61,774 nucleotides of DNA from Pseudomonas sp. GOM6 (GCF_029537485.1 NZ_JARPUS010000021.1:1-61774), one strand, 5' to 3'. Shown: positions 41,977-50,762, counted from the first letter of the stretch. Translations and numbers: made by a program. Notes: generated by a model not told the origin, from the letters alone.

Positions 41977-42971
41977 GCAGGCTTCTGCGCGGTCTGGCTA
42001 TGGCGGCCCTGGGGCTGACGCTGGTCAGCTGTTCCAGTAGTCGCGCGCCGCAGCCTACGGCGCCGGGCGCGCAGCCTATATCCGGGCCACAGGACTACAA
42101 TCGCCCGCACCGTGATGGTGCGCCCTGGTGGGACGTGGATGTGTCGCGCATTCCCGATGCCGTGCCCATGCCGCATTACGGTCGTTTCAAGGCCAATCCC
42201 TATACAGTGATGGGTAAGACGTATTACCCGATCCAGGACGGCCGGCGCTACAACGCCATCGGCACCGCCTCCTGGTACGGCACCAAGTTCCATGGGCAGG
42301 CCACCGCCAACGGTGAAGCCTACGACCTGTACGGTATGACTGCCGCCCACAAGACCCTGCCGCTCCCCAGCTATGTACGGGTGACCAACCTGGATAACGG
42401 CAAGACCGTGATCCTGCGGGTCAACGACCGTGGTCCTTTTTACTCCGACCGCATCATCGATCTGTCCTTCGCGGCGGCGAAGAAGCTGGGTTATGCCGAA
42501 AGCGGCACCGCTCGGGTCAAGGTCGAGGGTATTGATCCGCATGAATGGTGGGCGGCTCAGGGGCGCCCCGTCCCCATGGTGCTGGCTCAGCCGAAGATGG
42601 CCGCTCAGGCTACGCCAGCAGCGGCTGCTCCTCAGGTACAGCAGATCGAGCAGTACAGTCCGCCACCGGCGCAACATGCCGCCGCCGTGCTGCCTGTTCA
42701 GGTCGACGTAAAAAAAAACGCTTCGCCCGCAGCCTCTGGCCTGTATCTCCAAGTGGGCGCCTTCGCCAATCCGGACGCTGCGGAACTTCTCAAGGACAAG
42801 TTGAGCCAAACGGTGCCTGCCAAGGTGTTTATCAGCTCGGTGGTGCGCAACCAGCAGATCCTGCACCGGGTTCGCCTGGGCCCGGTTGAGACCCAGGCCG
42901 AAGCGCAGCAGCTGCAAAACAGCGTGCGCCTGGCCAATCTCGGCGAGCCGACCATGGTCCGGCCCGACTGA
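41973..42971 (+). CDS. rlpA: Septal-ring lytic transglycosylase RlpA, lipoprotein
   Basis: The 332-residue outer-membrane lipoprotein has a lipobox (LTLVSC). The double-psi beta-barrel domain includes GTASWYGTKFHGQATANGE and VTNLDNGKTVILRVNDRGPF (catalytic His/Asp residues). A Gln/Pro/Ala-rich linker precedes a C-terminal SPOR domain (LYLQVGAFANPDAAELL), which binds denuded glycans at the septum. P. aeruginosa RlpA acts on naked glycan strands. Overlaps mltB by four bases. Confidence 0.94.
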   Translation: MSRLLRGLAMAALGLTLVSCSSSRAPQPTAPGAQPISGPQDYNRPHRDGAPWWDVDVSRIPDAVPMPHYGRFKANPYTVMGKTYYPIQDGRRYNAIGTASWYGTKFHGQATANGEAYDLYGMTAAHKTLPLPSYVRVTNLDNGKTVILRVNDRGPFYSDRIIDLSFAAAKKLGYAESGTARVKVEGIDPHEWWAAQGRPVPMVLAQPKMAAQATPAAAAPQVQQIEQYSPPPAQHAAAVLPVQVDVKKNASPAASGLYLQVGAFANPDAAELLKDKLSQTVPAKVFISSVVRNQQILHRVRLGPVETQAEAQQLQNSVRLANLGEPTMVRPD

Positions 42972-43012
42972 GCAACGCCTTGGTACGCCGTCCGGAGGGC
43001 GGCGCCAAAACG

Positions 43013-43033
43013 CAGGCGACCCTAGGTCGCCTG
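43013..43033. promoter_or_regulatory. Stem-loop between rlpA and dacA
   Basis: CAGGCGACC (43013-43021) pairs perfectly with GGTCGCCTG (43025-43033) around a CTA loop, 35 bp upstream of dacA. No T run follows. It could attenuate read-through from the rod operon or lie in the dacA leader. Confidence 0.4.
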
Positions 43034-43067
43034 TGCCATTGTTGAAACGCAACCTTCAGAGAGACGG

Positions 43068-44243
43068 ATGAACATCTCCCGCTTTGCCCAACGCCTTTCC
43101 CTGGTGGCCACACTGCTGGTCGCGCCACTCGCCGCTTCTGCCGACTCCGCGATTCCTTCGCCGCCGCAGCTGGCCGCCAAGTCCTATGTGCTGATGGATG
43201 CAGCCAGCGGTAAGGTGCTGGTTGAGAATAACGGTGACCAGCGCCTGCCGCCGGCCAGCCTCACCAAGCTGATGACCGCCTATATCGCCACCCTGGAAAT
43301 CCGCAAGGGCAAGATCGGTGAACAGGATCTGGTGACTGTCAGCGAGCATGCCTGGCGTACCGGTGGCGCCGCTTCCGGTGGTTCCACCATGTTCCTGCCG
43401 ATCAACAGCCAGGTGAAAGTGGATGACCTGCTGCACGGCATCATCATCCAGTCCGGCAATGACGCCAGCATCGCCCTGGCCGAATACATTGCCGGTAGCG
43501 AAGATGCCTTTGCCGACATGATGAACGAAACGGCCGAGAAGCTTGGCATGAAGAACTCGCACTTCATGAATGCCACTGGTCTGCCACATCCGGAGCACTA
43601 TTCCAGCGCCCATGACATGGCCATTCTGGCCCGCGCCATCATCAATGAGGACCAGGAGCATTACGCGATCTATTCGCAGAAGGAGTTCCACTGGAACAAC
43701 ATCAAGCAGGGCAACCGCAACCTGCTACTGTGGCGTGACAGTACCGTGGATGGCCTGAAGACCGGTCACACCGAGGAAGCGGGCTACTGCCTGGTGGCCT
43801 CGGCCTTGCGCGACGGTGCACGCATGATCACCTCGGTGTTCGGTACCGACAGCGAGAAGACCCGCGCCGCCGAGACGCAGAAGCTGCTGACCTACGGCTT
43901 TCGCTTCTTCGAGACTCAGACCTTCTACAAGAAAGGCGAGGAGCTGAGCCAGGCGACTGTCTGGAAAGGCACCACGCGTCAGGTCAAGGCCGGCCTGGCC
44001 GAGGATCTGTCGCTGACCCTGCCCAAGGGCCAGATCAAGAAACTGCAGGCTGTCATGGTCCTGGAGCCGCAGCTGGTGGCACCGCTCAAGCAGGGCGATG
44101 TGATCGGCAAGGTCGAAGTCAAGCTGGGTGACGAGGTGATCCACAGCGCCGACCTGATCGCGCTGGAAGAGGTGGAGGAAGGTGGTTTCTTCCGTCGCCT
44201 GTGGGATAGCATCCGCCTGTTCTTCTTCGGCCTGTTCAACTAA
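43068..44243 (+). CDS. dacA: D-alanyl-D-alanine carboxypeptidase (PBP5/6 type)
   Basis: The 391-residue low-molecular-weight PBP trims the terminal D-Ala of peptidoglycan stems. It has a signal peptide (cleavage near ASA-DS), the SxxK nucleophile Ser64 (PPASLTKLM), SGN at about 128 (QSGNDASIAL), KTG at about 231 (DGLKTGHTEEAG), a PBP5 C-terminal beta domain and an amphipathic anchor (FRRLWDSIRLFFFGLF). Called dacC in P. aeruginosa. Start behind AGAGAGACGG. Confidence 0.95.
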   Translation: MNISRFAQRLSLVATLLVAPLAASADSAIPSPPQLAAKSYVLMDAASGKVLVENNGDQRLPPASLTKLMTAYIATLEIRKGKIGEQDLVTVSEHAWRTGGAASGGSTMFLPINSQVKVDDLLHGIIIQSGNDASIALAEYIAGSEDAFADMMNETAEKLGMKNSHFMNATGLPHPEHYSSAHDMAILARAIINEDQEHYAIYSQKEFHWNNIKQGNRNLLLWRDSTVDGLKTGHTEEAGYCLVASALRDGARMITSVFGTDSEKTRAAETQKLLTYGFRFFETQTFYKKGEELSQATVWKGTTRQVKAGLAEDLSLTLPKGQIKKLQAVMVLEPQLVAPLKQGDVIGKVEVKLGDEVIHSADLIALEEVEEGGFFRRLWDSIRLFFFGLFN

Positions 44244-44315
44244 AGGATCGGCGGCAGCCTTGAAACGCTGCCGCGCTGGCCCCAGATTGAGGGCCAGACC
44301 TGAACACTCACAAGG

Positions 44316-44345
44316 ACGCCCCGCCATCGGGGCGTTCTGCATTTT
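44316..44345 (+). terminator. Candidate terminator between dacA and the DUF493 gene
   Basis: ACGCCCCG (44316-44323) pairs with CGGGGCGT (44328-44335) around CCAT, followed by TCTGCATTTT. It lies 73 bp past the dacA stop and 27 bp before DUF493, so it probably separates the two units, though the T run is displaced. Confidence 0.55.
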
Positions 44346-44371
44346 ACGGGCGAAAACCCGGAGTAACCGCC

Positions 44372-44650
44372 ATGACCGATAGCGAAGTATCTGCGCCGAA
44401 AATCGAATTCCCCTGCGAGCGTTACCCGATCAAGGTGATTGGCGAAGCTGGTGAGGGGTTCACTGATCTGATCGTCGAAATCATCCAGCGCCATGCGCCA
44501 GGCTTCGATGCCGCCAGCCTGGTGGTGCGCGACAGCCGCAATGGCCGCTTTCTCTCCGTGCAGGTGCTGATCACAGCCACCGGCGTTGAGCAGCTGCAGG
44601 CCATCCATGTCGACCTCAAGGCCACCGGCCGCGTGCACATGGTGCTCTAG
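44372..44650 (+). CDS. DUF493 (YbeD) family protein
   Basis: The 92-residue cytoplasmic protein has IEFPCERYPIKVIGEAGEG and SRNGRFLSVQVLITATG typical of YbeD. The ferredoxin-like fold resembles ACT-type regulatory domains. It is almost always upstream of lipB and may regulate lipoate or related metabolism; its function is unproven. The lipB GTG overlaps its stop. Confidence 0.92.
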   Translation: MTDSEVSAPKIEFPCERYPIKVIGEAGEGFTDLIVEIIQRHAPGFDAASLVVRDSRNGRFLSVQVLITATGVEQLQAIHVDLKATGRVHMVL

Positions 44651-45267
44651 TGACGGAGCTTGTTGTACGTCACTTGGGGCTGGTGGACTACCTGCCGACC
44701 CTGGAAGCCATGCGCAGCTTCACCGCCGAGCGCGATGAGTCGACCGCGGACGAAATCTGGCTGCTGCAGCACCCGCAGGTGTTCACCCAGGGGCAGGCCG
44801 GCAAGGCCGAGCATGTGCTGGCACCGGGGGATATTCCGGTGATTCAGGTCGAGCGCGGTGGCCAGGTGACCTACCACGGCCCCGGCCAACTGGTGGCCTA
44901 CCTGATGCTCAATCTGCGTCGGCGCAAGTTGGGTGTGCGTGAGCTGGTGACTGCCATGGAGCTGGCGTTGGTCGACGTACTGGCGGGTTATGGCATCGAG
45001 GCGGCACCCAAGGCCGATGCGCCGGGTGTATACGTCAACGGCGAGAAGATCGCCTCGCTGGGGCTGCGGGTGCGCAATGGCTGTTCGTTCCACGGCCTGG
45101 CGCTGAATGTCGACATGGACATGGCGCCGTTCGGGCGCATCAATCCATGCGGTTACGCGGGCCTGAAGATGGTTCAGCTAAAGGATCTGCTGGTCACGTC
45201 ACCTTCGCTCGATGAGGTGGCACAGCGCCTGGAGCGTGCACTGCGCGAGAGGCTCGGTTACCGCTGA
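44650..45267 (+). CDS. lipB: Lipoyl(octanoyl) transferase
   Basis: The 205-residue enzyme moves octanoate from acyl carrier protein to lipoyl domains. It starts with GTG within TAGTG, coupled to DUF493. RGGQVTYHGPGQLVAYLM (with the conserved lysine-proximal fold), KIASLGLRVRNGCSFHGLALN and INPCGYAGL (catalytic Cys) are present. Confidence 0.96.
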   Translation: MTELVVRHLGLVDYLPTLEAMRSFTAERDESTADEIWLLQHPQVFTQGQAGKAEHVLAPGDIPVIQVERGGQVTYHGPGQLVAYLMLNLRRRKLGVRELVTAMELALVDVLAGYGIEAAPKADAPGVYVNGEKIASLGLRVRNGCSFHGLALNVDMDMAPFGRINPCGYAGLKMVQLKDLLVTSPSLDEVAQRLERALRERLGYR

Positions 45268-45274
45268 TTCAAAC

Positions 45275-45304
45275 CAAAAGGCCATGGGTGACCATGGCCT
45301 TTTG
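45275..45304. terminator. Bidirectional terminator between convergent lipB and lipA
   Basis: CAAAAGGCCATGG (45275-45287) and CCATGGCCTTTTG (45292-45304) form a 13-bp perfect stem with a GTGA loop. A-runs and T-runs on both flanks allow termination in either direction. Confidence 0.85.
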
Positions 45305-45317
45305 TTTCCCGTCGCGC

Positions 45318-46370
45318 TTAGTGCAGGTTGAGCGCCGGAATCAGGCTGTCGTCCTGCTGTTGGCCGGGGACCGGAGCCGGCGCGGACAGGCCCAGGTTGT
45401 TCTTCTCGAACACTCGGTCGGCACGGTAGCTGGAGCGTACCAGCGGGCCGGCGGCGACTTCCATGAAGCCTTTCTCCAGGCCGATGTCACGGAAGCGGTT
45501 GAACTCCTCGGGGCTGACCCAACGCTTGACCGGCAGGTGATTGCGGGTCGGCTGCAGGTATTGGCCGAGGGTGAGGATATCCACGCCGATGGCGCGCAGG
45601 TCATCCATGGTTTCAAGGATCTCCTCGTCGGTCTCGCCCAGGCCCAGCATCAGGCTGGTCTTGGTGATGACCGAGGGGCGATGCTGCTTGGCGAACTCCA
45701 GCACCTTGAGGGTCTTCTCGTAGCCGGCGCGGGGGTCGCGCACAACATGAGTCAGGCGCTTGACCGTCTCGACGTTCTGCGCGAACACCTCCAGGCCGGA
45801 ATCCACCACGCGGGCAATGGCGTCGTGTTCACCGTCGAAGTCCGGGGTCAGGGCTTCCACCACCACCTGCGGGGTATTGGCCTTGATTGCCTGCACGCAG
45901 GCGGCGTAGTGGGCAGCACCACCATCGGCCAGGTCGTCGCGGTCCACCGAAGTCAGCACGATGTAGCGCAGGCCCATCAGCTCGACCGACTTCGCGGTGT
46001 TCTGCGGCTCTTCCAGGTCCAGCCAGCCGTTCGGGTTGCCGGTGTCGACTGCACAGAAGCGGCAGGCACGGGTGCACACCGAGCCCATCAGCATGATGGT
46101 GGCGGTACCGTTGGACCAGCATTCGCCCATGTTCGGGCAGTGGGATTCCTGGCAGACGGTGCTCAGGCGATGTTCGCCGACATTGCGTTTGACCGCATCG
46201 AAGCGGCTACCGCTCGGCGCCTTGACCCTCAGCCAGCTCGGTTTGGGTTCGACGACCTGCGGCTCGGCCGAGGCGCGACGCTTCTGGCCATCCTTGATCG
46301 CAGTGATACCCTGGGCGGTGCGAAATTTTTCACCGCTGGAGACGGACTTGGGCGAGGGAGTGTCGGACAT
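45318..46370 (-). CDS. lipA: Lipoyl synthase
   Basis: The 350-residue radical-SAM enzyme inserts sulfur into octanoyl groups. I start at ATG 46370 (MSDTPSPKSVSSGEK). The auxiliary cluster cysteines are in CQESHCPNMGECW and the radical-SAM cluster in CTRACRFCAV; the RSSYRA region near the C-terminus is intact. It converges with lipB, which provides its substrate. Confidence 0.96.
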   Translation of the reverse strand: MSDTPSPKSVSSGEKFRTAQGITAIKDGQKRRASAEPQVVEPKPSWLRVKAPSGSRFDAVKRNVGEHRLSTVCQESHCPNMGECWSNGTATIMLMGSVCTRACRFCAVDTGNPNGWLDLEEPQNTAKSVELMGLRYIVLTSVDRDDLADGGAAHYAACVQAIKANTPQVVVEALTPDFDGEHDAIARVVDSGLEVFAQNVETVKRLTHVVRDPRAGYEKTLKVLEFAKQHRPSVITKTSLMLGLGETDEEILETMDDLRAIGVDILTLGQYLQPTRNHLPVKRWVSPEEFNRFRDIGLEKGFMEVAAGPLVRSSYRADRVFEKNNLGLSAPAPVPGQQQDDSLIPALNLH

Positions 46371-46554
46371 CGGATCTCGGCTCCGGTAGGGGCTTCGGTG
46401 GCAGGGCTTTTGGCCGGCGCGCAGTCTACCATAGCTGGGTTTGCGCCAGCGCCGTGGGCGACGCAAGGCTGGACGTATTGCGCCTGTGCTTCTTCATGTG
46501 AGATGCAGACGCAGGTTGTGCCATTTGCAGTCACTTCAATTACGACGAGAACGC

Positions 46555-47436
46555 ATGTCCCTCTGCGAAATCGAGCTGCCATTGCCTGCGGGCTTTCGAC
46601 GGTCTGACCTGTTGAGCTTTCATCGGCGCGATGCTCAGGGCCTGGCTGAATGTGTCGAGTCGGATGGGCTGGCCAAGGGCATCCTCTGGGAGGGGCTTGC
46701 GGCCCGTCTGAGTCTGGGCTTTGCGGGTGGACACGTTCGGGTGACGTTACAGGTGGACGCCGGTGGCAGGATTGATGCGCAAGCATTGAGGGCGCTGGCG
46801 GCGCGCATGCTAGGGCTGACCCAGCCGGTGCAGGCATTCGAGGCTGCCTATGCCGCGCATCCGCAGCTTGGCAGCGTGCTGGCGCTCAATCGCGGGCTGC
46901 GTGTGCCACAAGCCGCTTCGCCATTCGAGGCGCTGACATGGGCGATTAGCGGCCAGCAGATCAGTCTGCCCGTCGCCATTACGCTGCGTCGGCGCCTGAT
47001 CCAGCTGGCTGGACGGCAGCACTCCAGCGGCCTGTTCTGTTACCCGGATGCGCCCGCAGTCGCGGTTCTGGACGCGCATGCGCTGGGCCAGGCCGGCTTC
47101 TCGCACGCCAAAACCCAGGCCTTGTTGCTGCTGGCGCGTGAAGTTGCAGAAGGACGTCTGCCGCTGGATGCCTGGCTGGAAGATGAACCTGCCGCAGCCA
47201 TCAGGGAGCGCCTTCTGGCGCTCAGGGGCATAGGTCCCTGGACTGTGGACTATGCCCTGCTACGTGGGTTCGCCCGTCTGGATGGCTCGCTGGAGGGTGA
47301 CGCCGCCGTGCGCCGCCAGTTACAGCGCTTGCTGGGGGCGCCAGAGAAACTCAGCCAGTCCTTTGTGCGTGACTGGCTGTTGCCGTTCTCGCCCTGGCGG
47401 GCGCTGGTGGCAGCCCACCTCTGGGCGATGTCATGA
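46555..47436 (+). CDS. alkA: AlkA-type HhH-GPD DNA glycosylase
   Basis: The 293-residue protein has an AlkA-like N-terminal domain and the HhH-GPD core: ISGQQISLPVAITLRRRL, LLALRGIGPWTVDYALLRG (helix-hairpin-helix) and a downstream catalytic Asp within LEGDAAVRR. It excises alkylated bases. It starts at ATG 46555 behind GAGA. The gene is monocistronic and does not carry an Ada domain. Confidence 0.82.
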   Translation: MSLCEIELPLPAGFRRSDLLSFHRRDAQGLAECVESDGLAKGILWEGLAARLSLGFAGGHVRVTLQVDAGGRIDAQALRALAARMLGLTQPVQAFEAAYAAHPQLGSVLALNRGLRVPQAASPFEALTWAISGQQISLPVAITLRRRLIQLAGRQHSSGLFCYPDAPAVAVLDAHALGQAGFSHAKTQALLLLAREVAEGRLPLDAWLEDEPAAAIRERLLALRGIGPWTVDYALLRGFARLDGSLEGDAAVRRQLQRLLGAPEKLSQSFVRDWLLPFSPWRALVAAHLWAMS

Positions 47437-47459
47437 GGCGTGCTCGTGACGGTATGCGT

Positions 47460-48746
47460 CTACTGCAACTGTTGCAGCAATGCCGGGGTCGGATACCCGT
47501 CGGCAGGCAGCCCCAGGCTCTGCTGGAAAGCGCGAATCGCACGACGGGTGTTGGCGCCGATAATGCCGTCTGCCGGCCCGGGGTTGTAGCCGCGCTGGGT
47601 CAGGCCTTCCTGCAGGGCAACGCGTTCGCTGCGGCTCAGTGGGCGCTCATCTTTAGGCCAGCTGCCACTGATCTGCCCGCCGCCGTCGAAGCGCGCGCTG
47701 AGCAGGCCCACCGCCAGGGCGTAGGATGATGAGTTGTTGTATCTGAGGATGGCGCCGAAGTTGCGGAACACCAGAAAGGCCGGGCCGCGGTGGCCTGCCG
47801 GTAGCAACAGGTAGCCTGTGTCCTCTGCCGCCAGCCCGGCCGGAGTGCCTTTCACGCCGAGCGCGTGCCACTGGGCGTAGGTCTTGCGGATCTCCGTGTC
47901 CGCCAGGGCGTAATCAAAACCTGTCGGCAGGGCGACCTGAAAGCCCCAGGGCTTGTCCATCTGCCAGCCGGAGGCCTGCAGGTAGTGCGCTGCGGAGGCC
48001 AGGGCATCGGCGCTGGAGCCCCAGATATCGCGACGACCGTCGCCATCGAAATCCACGGCATGGCTGAGGTAGGTGGTGGGGATGAACTGCGTCTGGCCCA
48101 TGGCGCCGGCCCAGGAGCCACGCAGCCCGGCTGGTGTGGTGTCGCCGCTTTGCAGGATCTGCAGGGCTGCCAGCAGTTGATCTTCGGCGAACTGCGGGCG
48201 GCGGCCTTCGTAGGCCAGGGTGGCCAGTGAGCGGATCACCGATTGCTCGCCCATGAACTGGCCGAAGCTGCTTTCCATGCCCCAGATTGCTACCAGCACT
48301 TCGCGATTGACGCCGTAGCGTTGCTCGATGGCGCTCAGGGTGGCGGCATGTTGGCTGAGCAGGGCCTGGCCCTTGCGGACGCGCGTCGGCGAAATCGCAC
48401 CTTCCAGGTATTCCCAAACCGGGCGGGTGAATTCGGGCTGCGCACCATCAGCGCGTACTACGCTGGGGTCGGGTGTGACTCCTGCAAACACGCGGTCGAA
48501 CAGTTCGCTCTGGATGCCGGCCTGCAGGGCTTTGCCGCGAAACTGCTGGCGCCAGGTGGCGAAGTCGATGGCAGACACGGGGGCAGTCGAGACCTGTGCC
48601 GGTGGGCTGACAACAGCAGGAGCCTGGGGCTGAGCTGGCGTGATCGGGGAGTTAGCCTCGGTCTGAGGTGTTTCGGCGCATGCGGCCAGCAGCAGGAGGC
48701 TGGCGAGGGTCAGGCAGAGAGGGCGGCGGGTGGTGCGGTACAGCAT
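47460..48746 (-). CDS. Lytic transglycosylase with peptidoglycan-binding domain (SltB3-like lipoprotein)
   Basis: I start at ATG 48746 (MLYRTTRRPLCLTLAS), giving 428 residues with a lipobox (LLLLAAC). The MltB-type catalytic domain has IWGMESSFGQFMGEQSV (catalytic Glu) and GAMGQTQFIPTTYL / VDFDGDGRRDIWG. A C-terminal peptidoglycan-binding domain follows (LTQRGYNPGPADGIIGANTRRAI). The combination matches Pseudomonas SltB3. It lies just downstream of arfA on the same strand. Confidence 0.9.
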   Translation of the reverse strand: MLYRTTRRPLCLTLASLLLLAACAETPQTEANSPITPAQPQAPAVVSPPAQVSTAPVSAIDFATWRQQFRGKALQAGIQSELFDRVFAGVTPDPSVVRADGAQPEFTRPVWEYLEGAISPTRVRKGQALLSQHAATLSAIEQRYGVNREVLVAIWGMESSFGQFMGEQSVIRSLATLAYEGRRPQFAEDQLLAALQILQSGDTTPAGLRGSWAGAMGQTQFIPTTYLSHAVDFDGDGRRDIWGSSADALASAAHYLQASGWQMDKPWGFQVALPTGFDYALADTEIRKTYAQWHALGVKGTPAGLAAEDTGYLLLPAGHRGPAFLVFRNFGAILRYNNSSSYALAVGLLSARFDGGGQISGSWPKDERPLSRSERVALQEGLTQRGYNPGPADGIIGANTRRAIRAFQQSLGLPADGYPTPALLQQLQ

Positions 48747-48822
48747 GGTGGTGTCTCGGTCTTGCCAGTTAGGCTGCGACCTTAACATGCCAGGCTTGGC
48801 GGAGCAGGTGCCTTTACTTTTT

Positions 48823-48981
48823 TCAGGCTGCCATAAAGCAAGAAGCCTCCCAGTGGTGCTGGGAGGCTTCGCGGCGGTAGCTGCCTTTGCCTTTTTTCGG
48901 CTGTTCCTGACGGCTGCGGAACAGTGGCTGGGCGATGATGGATTTGGCCTTGTTCGGCCGTTTTCCGGCTTTCTTGCTCAT
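48823..48981 (-). CDS. arfA: Alternative ribosome-rescue factor ArfA
   Basis: The 52-residue protein is too short for many gene finders. It reads MSKKAGKRPNKAKSIIAQPL then FRSRQEQPKKGKGSYRRE and ends HHWEASCFMAA, with the ArfA-typical basic N-terminus, PLFR and KKGKGSYRR motifs. It starts behind GAGGAA. ArfA recruits RF2 to stalled ribosomes when tmRNA is overwhelmed. The coding region contains a 12-bp hairpin (48842-48870) covering residues about 38-47, so RNase III cleavage or termination there would yield a stop-less mRNA. In E. coli this keeps ArfA low unless trans-translation fails. Confidence 0.9.
   Translation of the reverse strand: MSKKAGKRPNKAKSIIAQPLFRSRQEQPKKGKGSYRREASQHHWEASCFMAA
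48842..48870 (-). terminator. Terminator-like hairpin inside arfA
   Basis: GAAGCCTCCCAG (48842-48853) pairs with CTGGGAGGCTTC (48859-48870) around a 5-base loop. On the arfA strand it is followed by TTGCTTTATG. It lies before the arfA stop, so transcripts ending or cut here are non-stop, matching the known tmRNA-dependent control of arfA. Confidence 0.8.
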
Positions 48982-49056
48982 TCGGAATTCCTCGCAGGCT
49001 CCGCTGGATTGCGGGCGGCGCGGACTATGCGCCGCTGCTCAGAAATTGTCCAGCGA

Positions 49057-50091
49057 CTACTCGCTGAGCGGCAGGCGCTGGCCGGCCATTAGCATGGCCA
49101 GGCGCGCCAGGCTGCGCCACGGGTCGCCAGCGGCCTGGCCCTTGACCTGGGCGTCGATGCGCTGGGCATCGATCAGTAGCTGGTTCCAGCGTGCGGCGGT
49201 ATGGCGCTGCACGGCCTTGCCGATCAATGGCCGGCGTTTGTCCCAGATGGGCGGGCGGGCGCTGGCGAAGGCCTTCTCCAGGGGGACCCCCTGACTGAAC
49301 TGTTGGGCGATGCCCGCCAGCTGGCGCAACTCGCGGGCCAGCATGACGACGATGAACAGCGACTCCACGCCTTCGCCGCGCAAGCCGTCGAGCATGCGCA
49401 GGGCATGGCTGGCTTCGCCGTTGAGGATGGCGTCGATCAGGCCGAACACGTCGTAGCGAGCACTGTCGGCCACCGCCGCTTGCACGGTGCTGACATCGAC
49501 CTGGTTGCCTTCGGCCAGCAGCTTGAGTTTTTCGATCTCCTGAGCAGCCGCCAGCAGGTTGCCTTCCACGCGGGCGGCGATCAGTTCCACTGCCTCCTGG
49601 CTGGCGGCCAGGCCGGCCTGGGACATGCGCTGGCGGATCCAGGCCGGAAGCTGGCTGCTGTCGACCGGCCAGATCTGCAGGAACTGGCAGTTGGGACCCT
49701 CGATCAGGGCCTTGGCCCACTTGGTCTTCTGCGTGCTGCCGTCGAGCTTGGGCAGGCTGATGAGCAGTGTGGTGTCTTCCGGCGGACGCTGCAGGTATTC
49801 GAGAATCGCGGCGGTGCCCTTGTCGCCCGGTTTGCCGTTGGCGATGCGCAGTTCGATCAGGCGTTTCTCGGCAAACAGCGACAGACTGGCGCCGGCTTCA
49901 TAGAGCAGGTTCCAGTCGAAACTGGCTTCGGCATGGAACACCTGGCGCTCGCTGACCCCCTGAGCGCGCGCGGCACTGCGGATAGCGTCCTCGGCTTCCT
50001 GACACAGCAGTGGCTCGTCACCGCTGACCACGTAGACCGGGGCCAGGACTCCCTGCAGGTGTTTGCCAAGCTGGTTGGGATAGAGCTTCAT
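49057..50091 (-). CDS. holA: DNA polymerase III delta subunit
   Basis: The 344-residue clamp-loader subunit has the family opening MKLYPNQLGKHLQGVLAPVYVVSGDEPLL, LLISLPKLDGSTQKTKWAKAL, and the C-terminal KLLAEGNQVD region. It opens the beta clamp. It is 36 bp downstream of lptE with a hairpin between, the conserved leuS-lptE-holA order. Confidence 0.95.
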   Translation of the reverse strand: MKLYPNQLGKHLQGVLAPVYVVSGDEPLLCQEAEDAIRSAARAQGVSERQVFHAEASFDWNLLYEAGASLSLFAEKRLIELRIANGKPGDKGTAAILEYLQRPPEDTTLLISLPKLDGSTQKTKWAKALIEGPNCQFLQIWPVDSSQLPAWIRQRMSQAGLAASQEAVELIAARVEGNLLAAAQEIEKLKLLAEGNQVDVSTVQAAVADSARYDVFGLIDAILNGEASHALRMLDGLRGEGVESLFIVVMLARELRQLAGIAQQFSQGVPLEKAFASARPPIWDKRRPLIGKAVQRHTAARWNQLLIDAQRIDAQVKGQAAGDPWRSLARLAMLMAGQRLPLSE

Positions 50092-50097
50092 GGGTGT

Positions 50098-50121
50098 GAA
50101 AAGGGCCGGTTACCCGGCCCT
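50098..50121 (-). terminator. Terminator-like hairpin between lptE and holA
   Basis: AGGGCCGG (50102-50109) pairs with CCGGCCCT (50114-50121) around TTAC. On the minus strand it lies 7 bases after the lptE stop and runs into TTTTCAC. The short T run suggests partial termination between lptE and holA. Confidence 0.6.
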
Positions 50122-50127
50122 GTGCAG

Positions 50128-50739
50128 CTACTGGCTGATCGGCAGCTGGATCGGCGACTGCTGGGGCGCCGACTCCTGCTCGGCGCGGCGCGCGGCTGCG
50201 GCGGCTTCCGCCTCGGCCTGGGCGCGTGCCTCGGCTTCCTGCTGCAGTTGCTCCAGCTGGGCCGGGGTCAGTTGCTGCAAGCGCAGCGACAGGCGCTGGA
50301 TCAGCTCGCGACGCATCTCCTGGCGGACCTGTTCGGACTCCTGGGTGGAGCCGGCCAGGTTGTTGCCATCGTGTACGTAGGTCCCTTGTACTTCCAGCTG
50401 ATCCTGCAGTAACAGCATGTTCTTGCTGCCGCGGATTTCGTAGTCCAGCTGATTGGTCAGCTGGTACTCGGCGCTGCGGGCGCTGCTGGTGTAACTGGCG
50501 GTACGCTGGGTCTGCTGCTCGTTGCTCAGGAACAGGCGATAGGGTGCGCCGTTGTGCACTCTGACGCCGTTGTTTTCCAGCAGTTCACGCAGCTCCTTGA
50601 CGGTCTCACCGTAGGCGTTGCGTGCCTGCAGGTCGATTTCCTTGAGAGCGAACTGGGCATCGCCGGTGCCACGCAGCTGGAAGCCGCAGGCGCTGAGCAG
50701 AACGGCCAGACCGATTACCACCAGATTCCGTTTCATCAT
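50128..50739 (-). CDS. lptE: LPS-assembly lipoprotein LptE
   Basis: The 203-residue outer-membrane lipoprotein has a lipobox (LLSACG) and the LptE fold segment GFQLRGTGDAQFALKEIDL. It plugs the LptD barrel and helps deliver LPS. The C-terminal 45 residues are Ala/Glu/Gln-rich (a probable helical tail), longer than in E. coli, as I recall in other Pseudomonas. The start may be either of two adjacent ATGs. Confidence 0.93.
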   Translation of the reverse strand: MMKRNLVVIGLAVLLSACGFQLRGTGDAQFALKEIDLQARNAYGETVKELRELLENNGVRVHNGAPYRLFLSNEQQTQRTASYTSSARSAEYQLTNQLDYEIRGSKNMLLLQDQLEVQGTYVHDGNNLAGSTQESEQVRQEMRRELIQRLSLRLQQLTPAQLEQLQQEAEARAQAEAEAAAAARRAEQESAPQQSPIQLPISQ

Positions 50740-50762
50740 TCTCTTCTATCCCCTTGGAGAGC

